From the NCBI RefSeq assembly GCF_000428105.1, contig NZ_KE386623.1, positions 10,670 to 74,669 of the forward strand: DNA of 64,000 nucleotides, read 5' to 3'. Both the position numbers and the translations under genes were made by a program. Source of the stretch: Bacteroides pyogenes DSM 20611 = JCM 6294. Lineage in GTDB: Bacteria > Bacteroidota > Bacteroidia > Bacteroidales > Bacteroidaceae. This document shows positions 1 to 10,458 of the stretch, one piece after another. Position 1 is the stretch's first letter. Each line of letters opens with the position of its first letter. Under the pieces are notes generated by a model. The model was not told where the DNA came from, searched no databases, and saw nothing but the letters and a program-made list of their open reading frames with translations.

Positions 1-153
1 GTATAAAACCAACGCGTTGTTATGAAAACTACACGATATTGTGGGGCATAGAGCGCCTGAGCATAGTACGGAAACCAATGCGCTGTTATGAAAGCTGCAC
101 GATGCAGTAGGGGCATAGAGCGCCTGAGCATAGTATAAAATCAACGAACTATT
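1..153. repeat. 66-bp direct repeat, 5' side of the DUF5106 gene
   Basis: Three copies of a block with consensus GTATAAAAnCAACG...TTATGAAA follow each other. Their ATG triplets fall at 22, 88 and 154, exactly 66 bp apart, and the third ATG is the start codon of the downstream gene. The two upstream copies also share GGGGCATAGAGCGCCTGAGC and run into stop codons soon after their ATG, so they are not coding. The array may continue left of the window. Confidence 0.85.
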
Positions 154-1098
154 ATGAAAGCAGTTGTCAGAAGTCTTGTCTTTTTGTTTTGCGTGCCGCT
201 GTGCGCCTGTAAGAACGGGAACGCTTCCAATACCCGGATCTGCGGGGAAGCGGCGCAGGATACGGTAAAAGCAATCGTTTTGCCCGCCATTCCTCCTATG
301 TTTACCACAATCGAGCAGCGGGCAGACTTTCTGGTAAAGCATTATTGGGATAACGTGAACTTTGCCGACACGAATTATATTCATCACCCCGATGTGACGG
401 AGCAGGCGTGGGTGGACTACTGCGACCTGCTGAAGCATGTTCCTTTGTCTGTGGCGCAGGATGCCGTGCGGGCAACCATCAAGCGAACGGAGGCGGACAA
501 GAAGGTGTTTGTTTACATCACCGATCTGGCAGACAAGTATTTGTACGATCCCAACTCGCCCATGCGCAACGAAGAGCACTACATCCCTGTGCTCGATGCG
601 ATGATCGCCTCCCCATTGCTGGACGAGACGGAGAAGATACGCCCCCGCGCCCGCCGCGAACTGGCGCAAAAGAACCGTCGGGGCACAAAAGCGCTGGACT
701 TCTCGTACACAACGGCGTCGGGCGCGCAGGGTTCTTTGTATGGCGTGAAGGCCGCCTATACGCTGCTCTTCATCAATAATCCCGGCTGCTACGCCTGTAC
801 GGCGGCTATCGAAGAGTTGAAGACTGCCCCGACTATCAGTTCCCTTCATCGCAACAACCGGCTTGCCGTTCTTTCCGTCTATCCGGACGATGAACCGGAA
901 GAGTGGAAGAAGCATCTGACGGATTTTCCGAAGAGCTGGATCAACGGGTACGACAAGCACACGGCCATCAAAAACCGGCAAATCTACGACCTGAAAGCGA
1001 TTCCCACCTTATACCTTCTCGACAGGGAAAAGAACGTGTTGCTGAAAGACGCTACCGTGCAGGCAATCGAGGAGTACCTCTCGGCTACGGCTCGCTGA
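154..1098 (+). CDS. DUF5106-type lipoprotein with thioredoxin-like domain
   Basis: The 314-aa product starts with a short hydrophobic signal ending in a lipobox-like LCAC with Cys at residue 19, so it is probably a lipoprotein. The N-terminal two thirds resemble the DUF5106 domain of Bacteroidales. The C-terminal third looks like a thioredoxin fold, with FINNPGCYACTAAI placing a CxxC motif at residues 212-215 and IPTLYLLD as the expected cis-Pro strand. A role in extracytoplasmic thiol-disulfide exchange is inferred. The start at 154 fits the lipoprotein signal. The gene is flanked on both sides by 66-bp tandem arrays that include its start and its stop codon. Confidence 0.8.
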   Translation: MKAVVRSLVFLFCVPLCACKNGNASNTRICGEAAQDTVKAIVLPAIPPMFTTIEQRADFLVKHYWDNVNFADTNYIHHPDVTEQAWVDYCDLLKHVPLSVAQDAVRATIKRTEADKKVFVYITDLADKYLYDPNSPMRNEEHYIPVLDAMIASPLLDETEKIRPRARRELAQKNRRGTKALDFSYTTASGAQGSLYGVKAAYTLLFINNPGCYACTAAIEELKTAPTISSLHRNNRLAVLSVYPDDEPEEWKKHLTDFPKSWINGYDKHTAIKNRQIYDLKAIPTLYLLDREKNVLLKDATVQAIEEYLSATAR

Positions 1099-1303
1099 AG
1101 TAGTTTGCTGTCGTGGGTAGCGAGTCGATGAGTAGTGCCGGCTCTTTTGATTACTGTTCGCTGAAGAAACTTGCTGTCGTGGGTAGCGAGTTGATGGGTA
1201 GTGCCGGCTCTTCCGACTACTGTTTGCTGAAGAAGCTTGCTGTCGTGGGTAGTGAGTCGATGAGTAGTGCCGGCTTTTCCGACTGTCGCTCGCTGAAGTA
1301 GTT
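1094..1303. repeat. 66-bp tandem array, 3' side of the DUF5106 gene
   Basis: Three full units begin at 1094, 1160 and 1226 and a partial fourth at 1292. Each opens with GCTGAAG and carries TTGCTGTCGTGGGTAG and GTGCCGGCT. The first unit starts inside the last codons and TGA stop of the upstream gene, so the unit appears to derive from that gene's end. The period is exactly 66 bp each time. An open frame runs through the array because 66 is a multiple of three, but it has no protein-like character. Confidence 0.9.
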
Positions 1304-1317
1304 TTTTTCCCCTCATC

Positions 1318-1740
1318 ATGAAAAGAGCAGGAGGCTTCTATTTGCTTTTCTTTGCCTGTTTGCTAACAGCGTATTTTTCTCCTTTCGCTATGAAAAGAGG
1401 GGGAAACTTCTATTTGCTTTTCCTTACTCTGTCTTGCGAACGATTGTTTTTTACCGTGACCGCAAAGGATGAATCCGAAAGGTCTGCGGTTGATACTTTT
1501 CACGTGTGACGTTTTTCTTTAATCATGAATGGAGAAAATCTCAGACATCGTTTCTCCGGACTGATTCTTTTTCCCCTCGTCATGAAAAGAGGGGGAAACT
1601 CCTATTTGATTTTCTTTACTCTGTCTTGCCAACAGCGTATTTTTCTCCCCTCGCTATGAAAAGAGCAGGAGACTTCTATTTCCTTTTCTTCGATTGTTTG
1701 CCGATGGCGGGCTTTTCTTTCGCCAGCGTGAAAAGGAACT
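1318..1740. repeat. 72-bp degenerate tandem array overlapping the kinase gene end
   Basis: Units begin with (A/G)TGAAAAG at 1318, 1390, about 1469, about 1525, 1582, 1656 and 1728. The spacing is 72 bp between the clear copies (74 bp once), with two decayed units in the middle. The last units lie inside the 3' coding end of the minus-strand histidine kinase gene (stop at 1676). The array therefore looks like repeated copies of that gene's last 24 or so codons. Confidence 0.8.
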
Positions 1741-3505
1741 CCAGTCCTCCTTCGGGACTGTGCTTGGCGGAGATGCTTCCGCCGTGTATGAGAACCGCGT
1801 TCTTCACGATGGCAAGTCCCAACCCCGTTCCGCCGAGCTTGCGCGACCGCCCCTTGTCTACCCGGTAGAACCGTTCGAACAGACGGCTCAAGTGTTCGGG
1901 CGGCACTCCCGCCCCCGTGTCGGCAAAGCTGAAATAATAGAATTGGTCGTCTTCGCGGAAGCAGCCGATGCGGATCTGTATGTCCGTGCCGGCATAAGCG
2001 ATGGCATTGTCCGTCAGATTGCGGAAGATGGAGTATAGCAGCGAATGGTTGCCCCTGATGCGTATGCCCTCCTTCAGCGTGTTCGCCACGGTGATGCGCT
2101 TCTTCTCCAGCTCCAGCGACACTTCGCCGATGATGTCGCCCACAAGCGCGCCGATGTCCACCGTCTCCATGTCCGTCAGGTCGGCTGCCTCGTCCATGCG
2201 CGTGAGTACCGATATGTCGCGCAGCAGGCGGCTGAGGCGGTTGCTCTGCGCATAACACCGTTCCAGAAACGTATTCGCCTGCCCGTCGGAGATGCCCGGC
2301 GTGTTCAGTATGGTTTCCAGATACCCCTGTATGCTGCTGACGGGTGTTTTCAGCTCATGCGCTATGTTCTGCGTCAGTTGTCGTTTCAGGCGATTCTGCT
2401 CCTCCTCGCGTGTGATGTCGTTGATGGAAATCTCGAAGCTCGCGTCTTGAAAGAGGATGCACTCGACGTGGAACGTCCGTCCGCTTTTCGGGATAACGAC
2501 CGAGAGCTTCTTTTCTCGTTTTCCGGCGGTGGGTTGCTTCCGGTTCTGGTTGATGAAGCGGGTAATCTCTTCGAACTCGGCGATGGCGAAGACTTCTTCG
2601 GTCGTTTCCAGATTCGAGTCGGCTATCAGGTTGCTGTACCGAATGAAGAGGTTGTTGGCCAGAATCTCCTTTTTGTTCCTGTCGAATATCCCCAGCCCTT
2701 CGCGCGAGATCCGGAGGTGGGTGATGAGTTTTTCGCGTTCGATGTAAAGCGCGTCTTTGGTTTCGTGCAGCCGTTCGTATATCCGGATGATATGCTGCGA
2801 TATTTCGCCCAGTTCGTTGTGAGGGAAGGCCGCTTGCATTTCCGCGCTGATGGGTTCGTTGCGGTCCGCCCGCATGGCAAATTCGCGCAGCCGGCTGACC
2901 GAAGTCCCCAGCTTGCGCACGTACCGGTAGAACACCGCCATCAGCAGCAAAGTGATGAGCGCCGTAAACCACAAGTAGTGCGAGTCCGCCCGCAGGGTGT
3001 GGCTCAGACTGACGTTGTAGGGAAGCGCCGAGCGGACGATGCAGCGCGGAAAACGAGTGGCGGAATAGAAGTACGGCAGTCCGGTGGTTTCGGAAGTGCG
3101 GCGGACGTCGAACCCGTCTCCGTTTTTCACCGCTTTCCGCACCTCCGGACGGTTCAGGTGGTTCTCGGCGGGATGGTTCGGAGCGTGAAAGCTGTCGTAC
3201 GCCACATCGCCTTGCAGACTGATGACGGTCACCCGAAGCTCTTTCAGCCCGTGCTTTCGTATATAGCCGTCGACGGATTCGCTCTCCGTCTTTCCATTCC
3301 CGTCCGTGTTTTCGCTCAACAGCTCGTACAGCCGCGCGTTGTGGTTTTGGAGTTGCGTGTGAAGCAATTCCACCTTATAGCTTTTCTCGCGGCGGTACTG
3401 GTAGGCGATGAAGCTCACGGCAAAGGCCAGAAACAGGGAAACCACCGAAAGGAACAGCTTCCGGCTGAAAGAAAGAATTCGTTTGCGGCGTACGGGCGTG
3501 TGCAT
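1676..3505 (-). CDS. PhoR-like sensor histidine kinase
   Basis: This 609-aa membrane kinase senses an unknown signal and phosphorylates the adjacent response regulator. It has an N-terminal membrane segment (LFLSVVSLFLAFAVSF), an extracytoplasmic domain and a second membrane segment (LWFTALITLLLMAVFY). A linker and PAS-like region follow, then the H-box NIAHELKTPVSSIQGY with phospho-accepting His near residue 383, the N-box LTDNAIAYAG, and the G-boxes FADTGAGVP and GGTGLGLAIV. The start at 3505 lies 11 bp after the regulator stop; longer starts would overlap the regulator gene in another frame. The last codons fall within the 72-bp repeat array. Confidence 0.92.
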   Translation of the reverse strand: MHTPVRRKRILSFSRKLFLSVVSLFLAFAVSFIAYQYRREKSYKVELLHTQLQNHNARLYELLSENTDGNGKTESESVDGYIRKHGLKELRVTVISLQGDVAYDSFHAPNHPAENHLNRPEVRKAVKNGDGFDVRRTSETTGLPYFYSATRFPRCIVRSALPYNVSLSHTLRADSHYLWFTALITLLLMAVFYRYVRKLGTSVSRLREFAMRADRNEPISAEMQAAFPHNELGEISQHIIRIYERLHETKDALYIEREKLITHLRISREGLGIFDRNKKEILANNLFIRYSNLIADSNLETTEEVFAIAEFEEITRFINQNRKQPTAGKREKKLSVVIPKSGRTFHVECILFQDASFEISINDITREEEQNRLKRQLTQNIAHELKTPVSSIQGYLETILNTPGISDGQANTFLERCYAQSNRLSRLLRDISVLTRMDEAADLTDMETVDIGALVGDIIGEVSLELEKKRITVANTLKEGIRIRGNHSLLYSIFRNLTDNAIAYAGTDIQIRIGCFREDDQFYYFSFADTGAGVPPEHLSRLFERFYRVDKGRSRKLGGTGLGLAIVKNAVLIHGGSISAKHSPEGGLEFLFTLAKEKPAIGKQSKKRK

Positions 3506-3516
3506 GATGTCGGTCG

Positions 3517-4206
3517 TTATTCGGTTTCGAAACAATATCCGTATCCCAGCCGGGTGACAATGTTCTTGCCGTATTTCCCTATCTTCTTGCGCAGGCGGGT
3601 GATGTTCACGTCGACGGTGCGGTCGAGCACGTACACTTCGTCGGTCCACACGCGGTCGAGTATCTCCTCGCGCGAGAAGACACGCCCTTTGTTTTGCAGC
3701 AACAGCGAAAGAATTTCGAACTCCTTCTTCGTGAGCGGTGTCTCCTTGCCGTCGACGCTCGCTTTCTTCCTGCCTGCGTCGATGACGAGCGACTCATGCG
3801 CTATCGTCCTCGCGGAGGCTCCCGCAGAGTCGGCGGCAGTGCGCCGCAGCACGGCCTTCACCCGGGCGACGACCTCGCGCAGGGAGAAAGGTTTGGAAAT
3901 GTAATCGTCGGCTCCCAGATTGAATCCGGTCATCGTGTCGTTTTCGGTATCTTTGGCAGTGATGAAGATAATCGGTATCGCGGCGGTCTTCTTGTCTTTC
4001 TTCAGCATGCTTGCCATCTTGAATCCCGATATCTCGCCCATCATCACGTCCAGCAGGATGAGGTGGTAGCTGCCGATGTCCATTCGCAGCGCTTCTTCGG
4101 CAGAGTTGGCGGTGTCTGCTTCGTATCCTTCGTTTTCGAGGTTGAACTTCAGTATCTCGCAGAGGTCTTCTTCGTCGTCGACGATCAAAATGCGGTAGTC
4201 ATTCAT
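3517..4206 (-). CDS. OmpR/PhoB-family response regulator
   Basis: This 229-aa regulator has a receiver domain with acidic residues IVDDEEDL, phospho-accepting Asp near residue 53 in LILLDVMMG, and Lys in the YISKPF motif. The C-terminal winged helix carries TKKEFEILSLLL and the recognition and wing region DRTVDVNITRLRKKIG...GYGY. It is the first gene of a two-gene minus-strand operon with the kinase. About 135 bp upstream of its start begins a long 20-bp direct-repeat array. Tandem direct half-sites are what OmpR/PhoB proteins bind, so autoregulation is possible but unproven. The regulon is not evident. Confidence 0.93.
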   Translation of the reverse strand: MNDYRILIVDDEEDLCEILKFNLENEGYEADTANSAEEALRMDIGSYHLILLDVMMGEISGFKMASMLKKDKKTAAIPIIFITAKDTENDTMTGFNLGADDYISKPFSLREVVARVKAVLRRTAADSAGASARTIAHESLVIDAGRKKASVDGKETPLTKKEFEILSLLLQNKGRVFSREEILDRVWTDEVYVLDRTVDVNITRLRKKIGKYGKNIVTRLGYGYCFETE

Positions 4207-4341
4207 AAGCGGCGCATGTTATATACATGTTATATATTAAGTGTAACAGCCCAAAGGTAGGCTTTTCGTTTCATTTCCGCAGCAAAATTGCGGAGATTTT
4301 GTTACAGCCCGGTGAAACAAATGTTACGATTGCATTACATT

Positions 4342-4765
4342 TTGTGGGGAGCTGTGCCGTTGTGTGGGAGCTGCACCATTGTGTGGGAGCTGCACCGTCG
4401 TGTGGGAATCTGCGCCTTTGTGTGAAAAGCTGTACCGTTGTGTGGAAAGCTGCTCCATTGTGTGAAAAGCTGCGCCTTTGTGTGGGAATCTGCGCCGTTG
4501 TGTGGGAATCTGCGCCTTTGTGTGGGAATCTGCGTCTTTGTGTAAAAAGCTGCACCATTGTGTGGAAAGTTGCATCGTTTTGTGGGAATCTGCGCCGTTG
4601 TGTGAAAAGCAAACCTCGTTGTGTGAAAGCAATCTCCGTTGTGTGAAAGCAATCTCCGTTGTGTGAAAGCAATCTCCGTTGTGTGAAAGCAATCTCCATT
4701 TAGTGAAAAACAAATCTCTGTTTTATGTGAAATGAATCTCTATTTTGTGTGAAACAAATCTCTGT
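4342..4765. repeat. 20-bp tandem array upstream of the response regulator
   Basis: About 21 consecutive units start with TTGTGTG at 4360, 4379, 4398, 4418, 4438 and so on every 19-20 bp. Early units end in CTGCACC or CTGCGCC; the block 4619-4698 has four almost identical units of GTGTGAAAGCAATCTCCGTT. The final units (about 4699-4765) lengthen to about 22 bp and read GTGAAACAAATCTCTGTTT, close to the 22-bp arrays at 32.2 kb and 48.7 kb. There are no spacers and no coding character. It fills most of the 844-bp gap between the regulator and the next gene. Confidence 0.9.
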
Positions 4766-4820
4766 TTCCCCTTTCATTTGATGATTGCATACTTATCGGG
4801 ATAGTGTTGTCTTCTTGTTT

Positions 4821-4917
4821 CTTGCCGATTGTTTATCCTCTTGCAGTTTCACAAAGAAACGTTGCCGATGGAAGCTTGGGGCATGATGCCGGTTGTTTAT
4901 CCTCTTGCAGTTTCACC
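4821..4917. repeat. 64-bp partial duplication
   Basis: TTGTTTATCCTCTTGCAG and the following TTTCAC occur from about 4829 and again 64 bp later, each preceded by a related GCCG(A/G)TT. Only the shared part of the unit is clearly repeated. The spacing resembles the 66-bp arrays elsewhere in the window. Confidence 0.7.
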
Positions 4918-5001
4918 CGCTTGATTCCTTGAAAAAAGCCTCTCTTGACTCGAATCTGAAAGATTTTGTCCGGTGGCTGGGAAAATACGCTTCCAATTTG
5001 T

Positions 5002-5009
5002 TATCTTTG
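5002..5009 (+). promoter_or_regulatory. Bacteroides -7 promoter element
   Basis: TATCTTTG matches TAnnTTTG. It would start transcription near 5015, leaving a leader of about 35 nt before the ATG at 5051. No well-spaced TTTG -33 element was found. The leader holds a direct repeat of ACAGACTTTG. Confidence 0.6.
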
Positions 5010-5050
5010 CCTCATTAAAAACAGACTTTGCAAAAACAGACTTTGCCAAA

Positions 5051-6247
5051 ATGACCATATCTATCGATTTCAAAAGATATAAACGGGAAATAACGGGGGC
5101 TTTCGTCGCTCTGCTGATTCTCATCGGGGGCGTGTCTCTGTTCAGGTACGCCTCTTCTGGTTCGGGATTTGAGATTGTGGACGATCTGGGAGGGAACATT
5201 TTCCCCTCGGCTATCCTCTCGGTAGCCACTACCGATGCACAGGTCATCGTGCCTTCCGATTCGGTGTACGTGGGCAATCCGAAGTCGTGCGTTGCCGTCA
5301 GGCTGAAATCTCGGAAGGCCTATACGCGGGTGCGTGTCGAAGTGGCGGGCACTCCTTTCTTCTCGCGCTCGGTTTCGGAGTTCGTGCTCGACAGGGCGAG
5401 AACGGAATATACCGTGTATCCCGACATCATCTGGAATTACGAAGCCTTGCGGAACAATGTGCAGGCGGAACCCGTGAGCGTGGCGGTGACCGTGGAGGTG
5501 AACGGCGAGGAGATGGGGCAGAAGGTGCGGACGTTTTCCGTGCGCAGCATCAACGAGTGCTTGCTGGGGTACGTTGCCAACGGAACCGACTTTCACGACA
5601 CGAGCCTTTTCTTTGCCGCGTACGTGAACGAGGAAAACCCGCAGATCGACGCATTGCTTCGCGAGGCGCTCAATACGCGCATCGTCACCCGTTTTCTCGG
5701 CTACCAGAGCAAAGCTTCCGGGGCGGTGGACAAGCAGGTTTACGCGCTCTGGAACGTATTGCAGAAACGCCGCTTCCGGTACAGCTCGGTGTCGAACACC
5801 AGCCTGTCGAGCAATGTGGTCTACTCCCAGCGGGTGCGCACGTTCGACGATGCCTTGCAGTCTTCGCAGGTGAACTGTGTAGACGGTAGCGTTTTGCTGG
5901 CTTCGCTGCTTCGCGCCATCAATATCGACCCCATTCTGGTGCGTACGCCGGGACACATGTTCGTGGGCTACTACACAGATAATTCGCACAAGGAGAAGAA
6001 TTTCCTCGAAACCACGATGATAGGCGATGTCGACCTCGACGATTTCTTTCCCGACGAGAAGCTCGACTCTACCATGGTGGGCAAGTCGCAGAACGAAATG
6101 TCGCTGCTCACGTTCGAGAAGTCGATGGAGTATGCCAACAAGAAATATAAGGAGAATGAAACGGGTATTCATTCCGGAAAGTTGAACTATATGTTCCTCG
6201 AAATATCGAAAGAGGTGCGGAGGAAAATACAGCCCATCGGGAAGTGA
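5051..6247 (+). CDS. transglutaminase-like membrane-anchored protein
   Basis: The 398-aa product has one N-terminal membrane segment (AFVALLILIGGVSLFRYA). Its C-terminal domain carries the papain/transglutaminase-like pattern QVNCVDGSVLLASLL with Cys near residue 276 and TPGHMFVGYY with His near residue 302. This suggests a cysteine peptidase or transglutaminase-like fold facing the periplasm; the substrate is unknown. ATG 5051 was chosen because the only good promoter motif (5002-5009) lies inside a longer in-frame extension from 4973. The gene is followed at once by a 67-bp tandem array. Confidence 0.75.
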   Translation: MTISIDFKRYKREITGAFVALLILIGGVSLFRYASSGSGFEIVDDLGGNIFPSAILSVATTDAQVIVPSDSVYVGNPKSCVAVRLKSRKAYTRVRVEVAGTPFFSRSVSEFVLDRARTEYTVYPDIIWNYEALRNNVQAEPVSVAVTVEVNGEEMGQKVRTFSVRSINECLLGYVANGTDFHDTSLFFAAYVNEENPQIDALLREALNTRIVTRFLGYQSKASGAVDKQVYALWNVLQKRRFRYSSVSNTSLSSNVVYSQRVRTFDDALQSSQVNCVDGSVLLASLLRAINIDPILVRTPGHMFVGYYTDNSHKEKNFLETTMIGDVDLDDFFPDEKLDSTMVGKSQNEMSLLTFEKSMEYANKKYKENETGIHSGKLNYMFLEISKEVRRKIQPIGK

Positions 6248-6284
6248 CCCGGGAAGGAGACCGTCGCTATTGCGGAATAAGCAG

Positions 6285-6712
6285 TGGTGAAAAGCGGCAG
6301 TGAGGGAGCCGATGACAGAAAGCCTTCGCCTGCTTTCGAACAGCTTGGCTGCGGTCGAAAGCGGCAGTGTCGGAACCGATGAAAGAAAGCCTTCGCCTGT
6401 TTTCGAACAGCTCGGCTGCGGTCGAAAGTGGCAGTGGCGGAACCGCTCATAGAAAGCCTTCGCCTGTTTTCGAACGGCTTGGCTGCGGTCGAAAGCGGCA
6501 GTGTCGGAACCGATGACAGAAAGCCCTCACCCGTTTTCGAACGGCTCGGTTGCGGTGAAACCAGCATTGGCGGAACCGCTCATAGAAAGCCTTCGCCTGT
6601 TTTCGAACGGCTCGGTTACTGGTGAAAAGCGGCAGTGGTGGAGGAGTCGCAGAAACTTTCACCTGTTTTCGAACAGCTCGGTTACTGGTGAAAGCGGCAG
6701 TGGAGGAACGAA
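6285..6712. repeat. 67-bp tandem array
   Basis: Six units with core GAAAGCCTTCGCCTGTTTTC start at 6318, 6385, 6452, 6519, 6585 and 6652, spaced 66-67 bp. Partial units flank them. The segment before the core alternates between GGAACCGATGA(C/A)A and GGAACCGCTCATA, so part of the array may have grown as a two-unit block of about 134 bp. It occupies most of the 517-bp gap before the DUF3805 gene and has no coding character. Confidence 0.92.
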
Positions 6713-6764
6713 TGAGCAAGAATTTAAGCGTTGACAAATATAGAATCCAGATAGAACAGAAAAG

Positions 6765-7571
6765 ATGATGAAAGGCAAGAAATTTATCTCTCCCGGAGGA
6801 TGGTTCGCTATCGTCTATCCTTCCGACTGGAGCGAGTTTGAGGATGGCGAAGGCTCTTTCCTCTTCTACAACCCCGATGTATGGACGGGCAATTTCCGCA
6901 TTTCCGCCTATAGAGGCAAACCCGGATACGGACGTGAAGCCGTCAGGCAGGAGCTGAAGGCGTCCGGTTCGGCGTCTGCGGTGCGTGTGGGCGGGTTGGA
7001 GTGTGCTTACAGCAAAGAGACGTTTCAGGAAGAAGGCGCTTGTTACACGTCCCATTTGTGGGTTACGGGCGTGGGAAATACGGCTGTGGAGTGCTCTTTC
7101 ACCGTGCCTGAGGGAAGGTCGGTGAAAGAAGCCGAAGAGGTGATCGCTTCTTTGCAGGTGCGCGAAGAGGGACGGAAATATCCCGCCGAGCTCATTCCCA
7201 TCCGTCTCTCGGAGATTTATCAGGTGAACGAGGGGTACGAGTGGGTGGTGTCTGCCGTCAGCCGCGAACTGAAAAAGGAGTTTCAGGGAACCGAAGCCGA
7301 TTTGGAGTATCTTCAGCAGCTTGTCGACAGCGGCAGGATAGGCACGAAGAAAAAAGAAGAATGGCTGGCTGTAGGCATTGCCGTCTGTGTCATACTCGCC
7401 AACGAGGTGGAAGGCATGGAGTGGGCCACGCTCGTCGACGGCAATCGCGAGGCGCCCGTACTTCGCTACAAGGAGGAGGTGATCGACCCGATGAAGATGG
7501 CATGGAGCAAGGTGAAAGCGGGTGAAGCCTGCAATGTGATCGAAGAATACAAGGCAGTGGTGGGCGGTTAG
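6765..7571 (+). CDS. DUF3805/DUF3806 domain protein
   Basis: The 268-aa protein has no signal peptide or membrane segment and is probably cytoplasmic. The N-terminal half (PGGWFAIVYPSDW, then SFLFYNPDVWTGNFRIS) resembles DUF3805. The C-terminal half (WLAVGIAVCVILANEV, then EWATLVDG) resembles DUF3806. Both are small domains of unknown function often fused in Bacteroidetes. A second ATG follows the first directly, so the start is uncertain by one codon. It sits just downstream of the 67-bp array and 43 bp before an ABC-F gene on the same strand, with which it may be co-transcribed. Confidence 0.8.
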   Translation: MMKGKKFISPGGWFAIVYPSDWSEFEDGEGSFLFYNPDVWTGNFRISAYRGKPGYGREAVRQELKASGSASAVRVGGLECAYSKETFQEEGACYTSHLWVTGVGNTAVECSFTVPEGRSVKEAEEVIASLQVREEGRKYPAELIPIRLSEIYQVNEGYEWVVSAVSRELKKEFQGTEADLEYLQQLVDSGRIGTKKKEEWLAVGIAVCVILANEVEGMEWATLVDGNREAPVLRYKEEVIDPMKMAWSKVKAGEACNVIEEYKAVVGG

Positions 7572-7614
7572 CGCAGCGTTGCCGGTTATAGGATATAACA
7601 TAGAAATACGAATA

Positions 7615-9480
<1,866 letters not shown>

Positions 9481-9546
9481 AAAGATGGAAAAATAGTTGG
9501 AAGAAACCGGCGGTAGTTTCTTTAAAACCTGAAACCTGAAGAGAAT

Positions 9547-10410
9547 ATGACGAATTTGACAAATTACCACAGTCACTGCCTGTATTGCGACGGGCGCGCG
9601 AATATGGAGCTTTTTATCCGTTTCGCCCTCAGCGAGGGGTTCACTTCTTACGGGATTTCCTCCCACGCCCCGCTTCCTTTTCCCACTGCATGGACCATGG
9701 AGTGGGAGTGTATGGACGATTATCTTTCGGAAATTTCCCGTCTGAAAGAGAAGTACGCCGGGCGTATCGAATTGCTTGCGGGGCTTGAAATCGACTATCT
9801 GGACGAGGAGCATAATCCCTCGTCGGAGCGTTTTCGAAGCTTGCCGCTCGATTACAGGATAGGGTCTGTGCACATGCTTCGCTCCATGGAGGGAAGGGTA
9901 GTGGATATCGACACCTCGCCCGAAAAGTTCCGGCAGTCGGTCGACCGTTATTTCGCGGGCGACCTCGATTACGTGGTTTGCCTGTATTACACAAATTCCA
10001 TGCGCATGTTGAGAGCGGGAGGGTTCGACATTGTGGGGCATCCGTGCAAGATGCATTATAATGCTTCCCGCTATCGGCCCGGTCTGGAAGAAGAAGGTTG
10101 GTACAACGACTTGGTAAGCAGATTCTTTGAAGAGATTGCCCGTGGCGGATATATCGCCGAGATCAACACCAAAGCATACCGCGACGCAGGCGTGTTCTAT
10201 CCTTACGAGCGTTACTTCCCGCTGATGAAAGAGCTGGGCATACGGGTACAGGTGAACAGCGACGTCCATTGTCCCGACCTTGTCAACAGCGGCCGTCCGG
10301 AAGCGTTAGCTGCCTTGAAGCGGGCGGGGTTCACTTCGGTGACAGAGTGGAAAGATGGCGGATGGACGGAGGTGGAGATAGGCCGTCACGCAGCTTCCCC
10401 GTTCGGTTGA
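9547..10410 (+). CDS. histidinol-phosphatase-like PHP hydrolase
   Basis: The 287-aa PHP-domain protein carries the metal-binding motifs NYHSHCLYCDGR at the N-terminus, ISSHAPLPF near residue 38, GLEIDYL, IGSVHML, DIVGHPCK and the C-terminal VNSDVHCPD. Overall it resembles the HisK/HisJ type of histidinol-phosphatase that dephosphorylates L-histidinol phosphate. No his genes are nearby, so another phosphoester substrate cannot be excluded. It follows the ABC-F gene by 66 bp on the same strand. Its 3' side carries a two-copy 66-bp repeat. Confidence 0.83.
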   Translation: MTNLTNYHSHCLYCDGRANMELFIRFALSEGFTSYGISSHAPLPFPTAWTMEWECMDDYLSEISRLKEKYAGRIELLAGLEIDYLDEEHNPSSERFRSLPLDYRIGSVHMLRSMEGRVVDIDTSPEKFRQSVDRYFAGDLDYVVCLYYTNSMRMLRAGGFDIVGHPCKMHYNASRYRPGLEEEGWYNDLVSRFFEEIARGGYIAEINTKAYRDAGVFYPYERYFPLMKELGIRVQVNSDVHCPDLVNSGRPEALAALKRAGFTSVTEWKDGGWTEVEIGRHAASPFG

Positions 10411-10458
10411 CCTGCGGCATCCTGTGCGTTTCAAAGCTGCGCACTCACTGCCTGCGCT

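Noticed and set aside
2045-3904. 619-codon open frame on the plus strand
   Set aside because: It runs antisense across the histidine kinase and regulator genes, whose domain motifs are intact; its product has no recognisable domain and is rich in Arg and Val as expected of a shadow frame.
4271-4713. Several overlapping open frames of 105-142 codons with repeated His/Thr/Gln-rich motifs
   Set aside because: They exist only because the 20-bp repeat unit lacks stop codons in most frames. Three frames on one strand are open at once and none has a promoter, ribosome site or normal composition.
4342-4765. CRISPR array
   Set aside because: Units are contiguous without unique spacers, the period is 20 bp, and no cas genes are in the window. 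The same applies to the other tandem arrays.
5015-5043. Possible riboswitch or operator made of two ACAGACTTTG words
   Set aside because: It is a simple 15-bp direct repeat in a short leader with no pairing potential; no regulator context.
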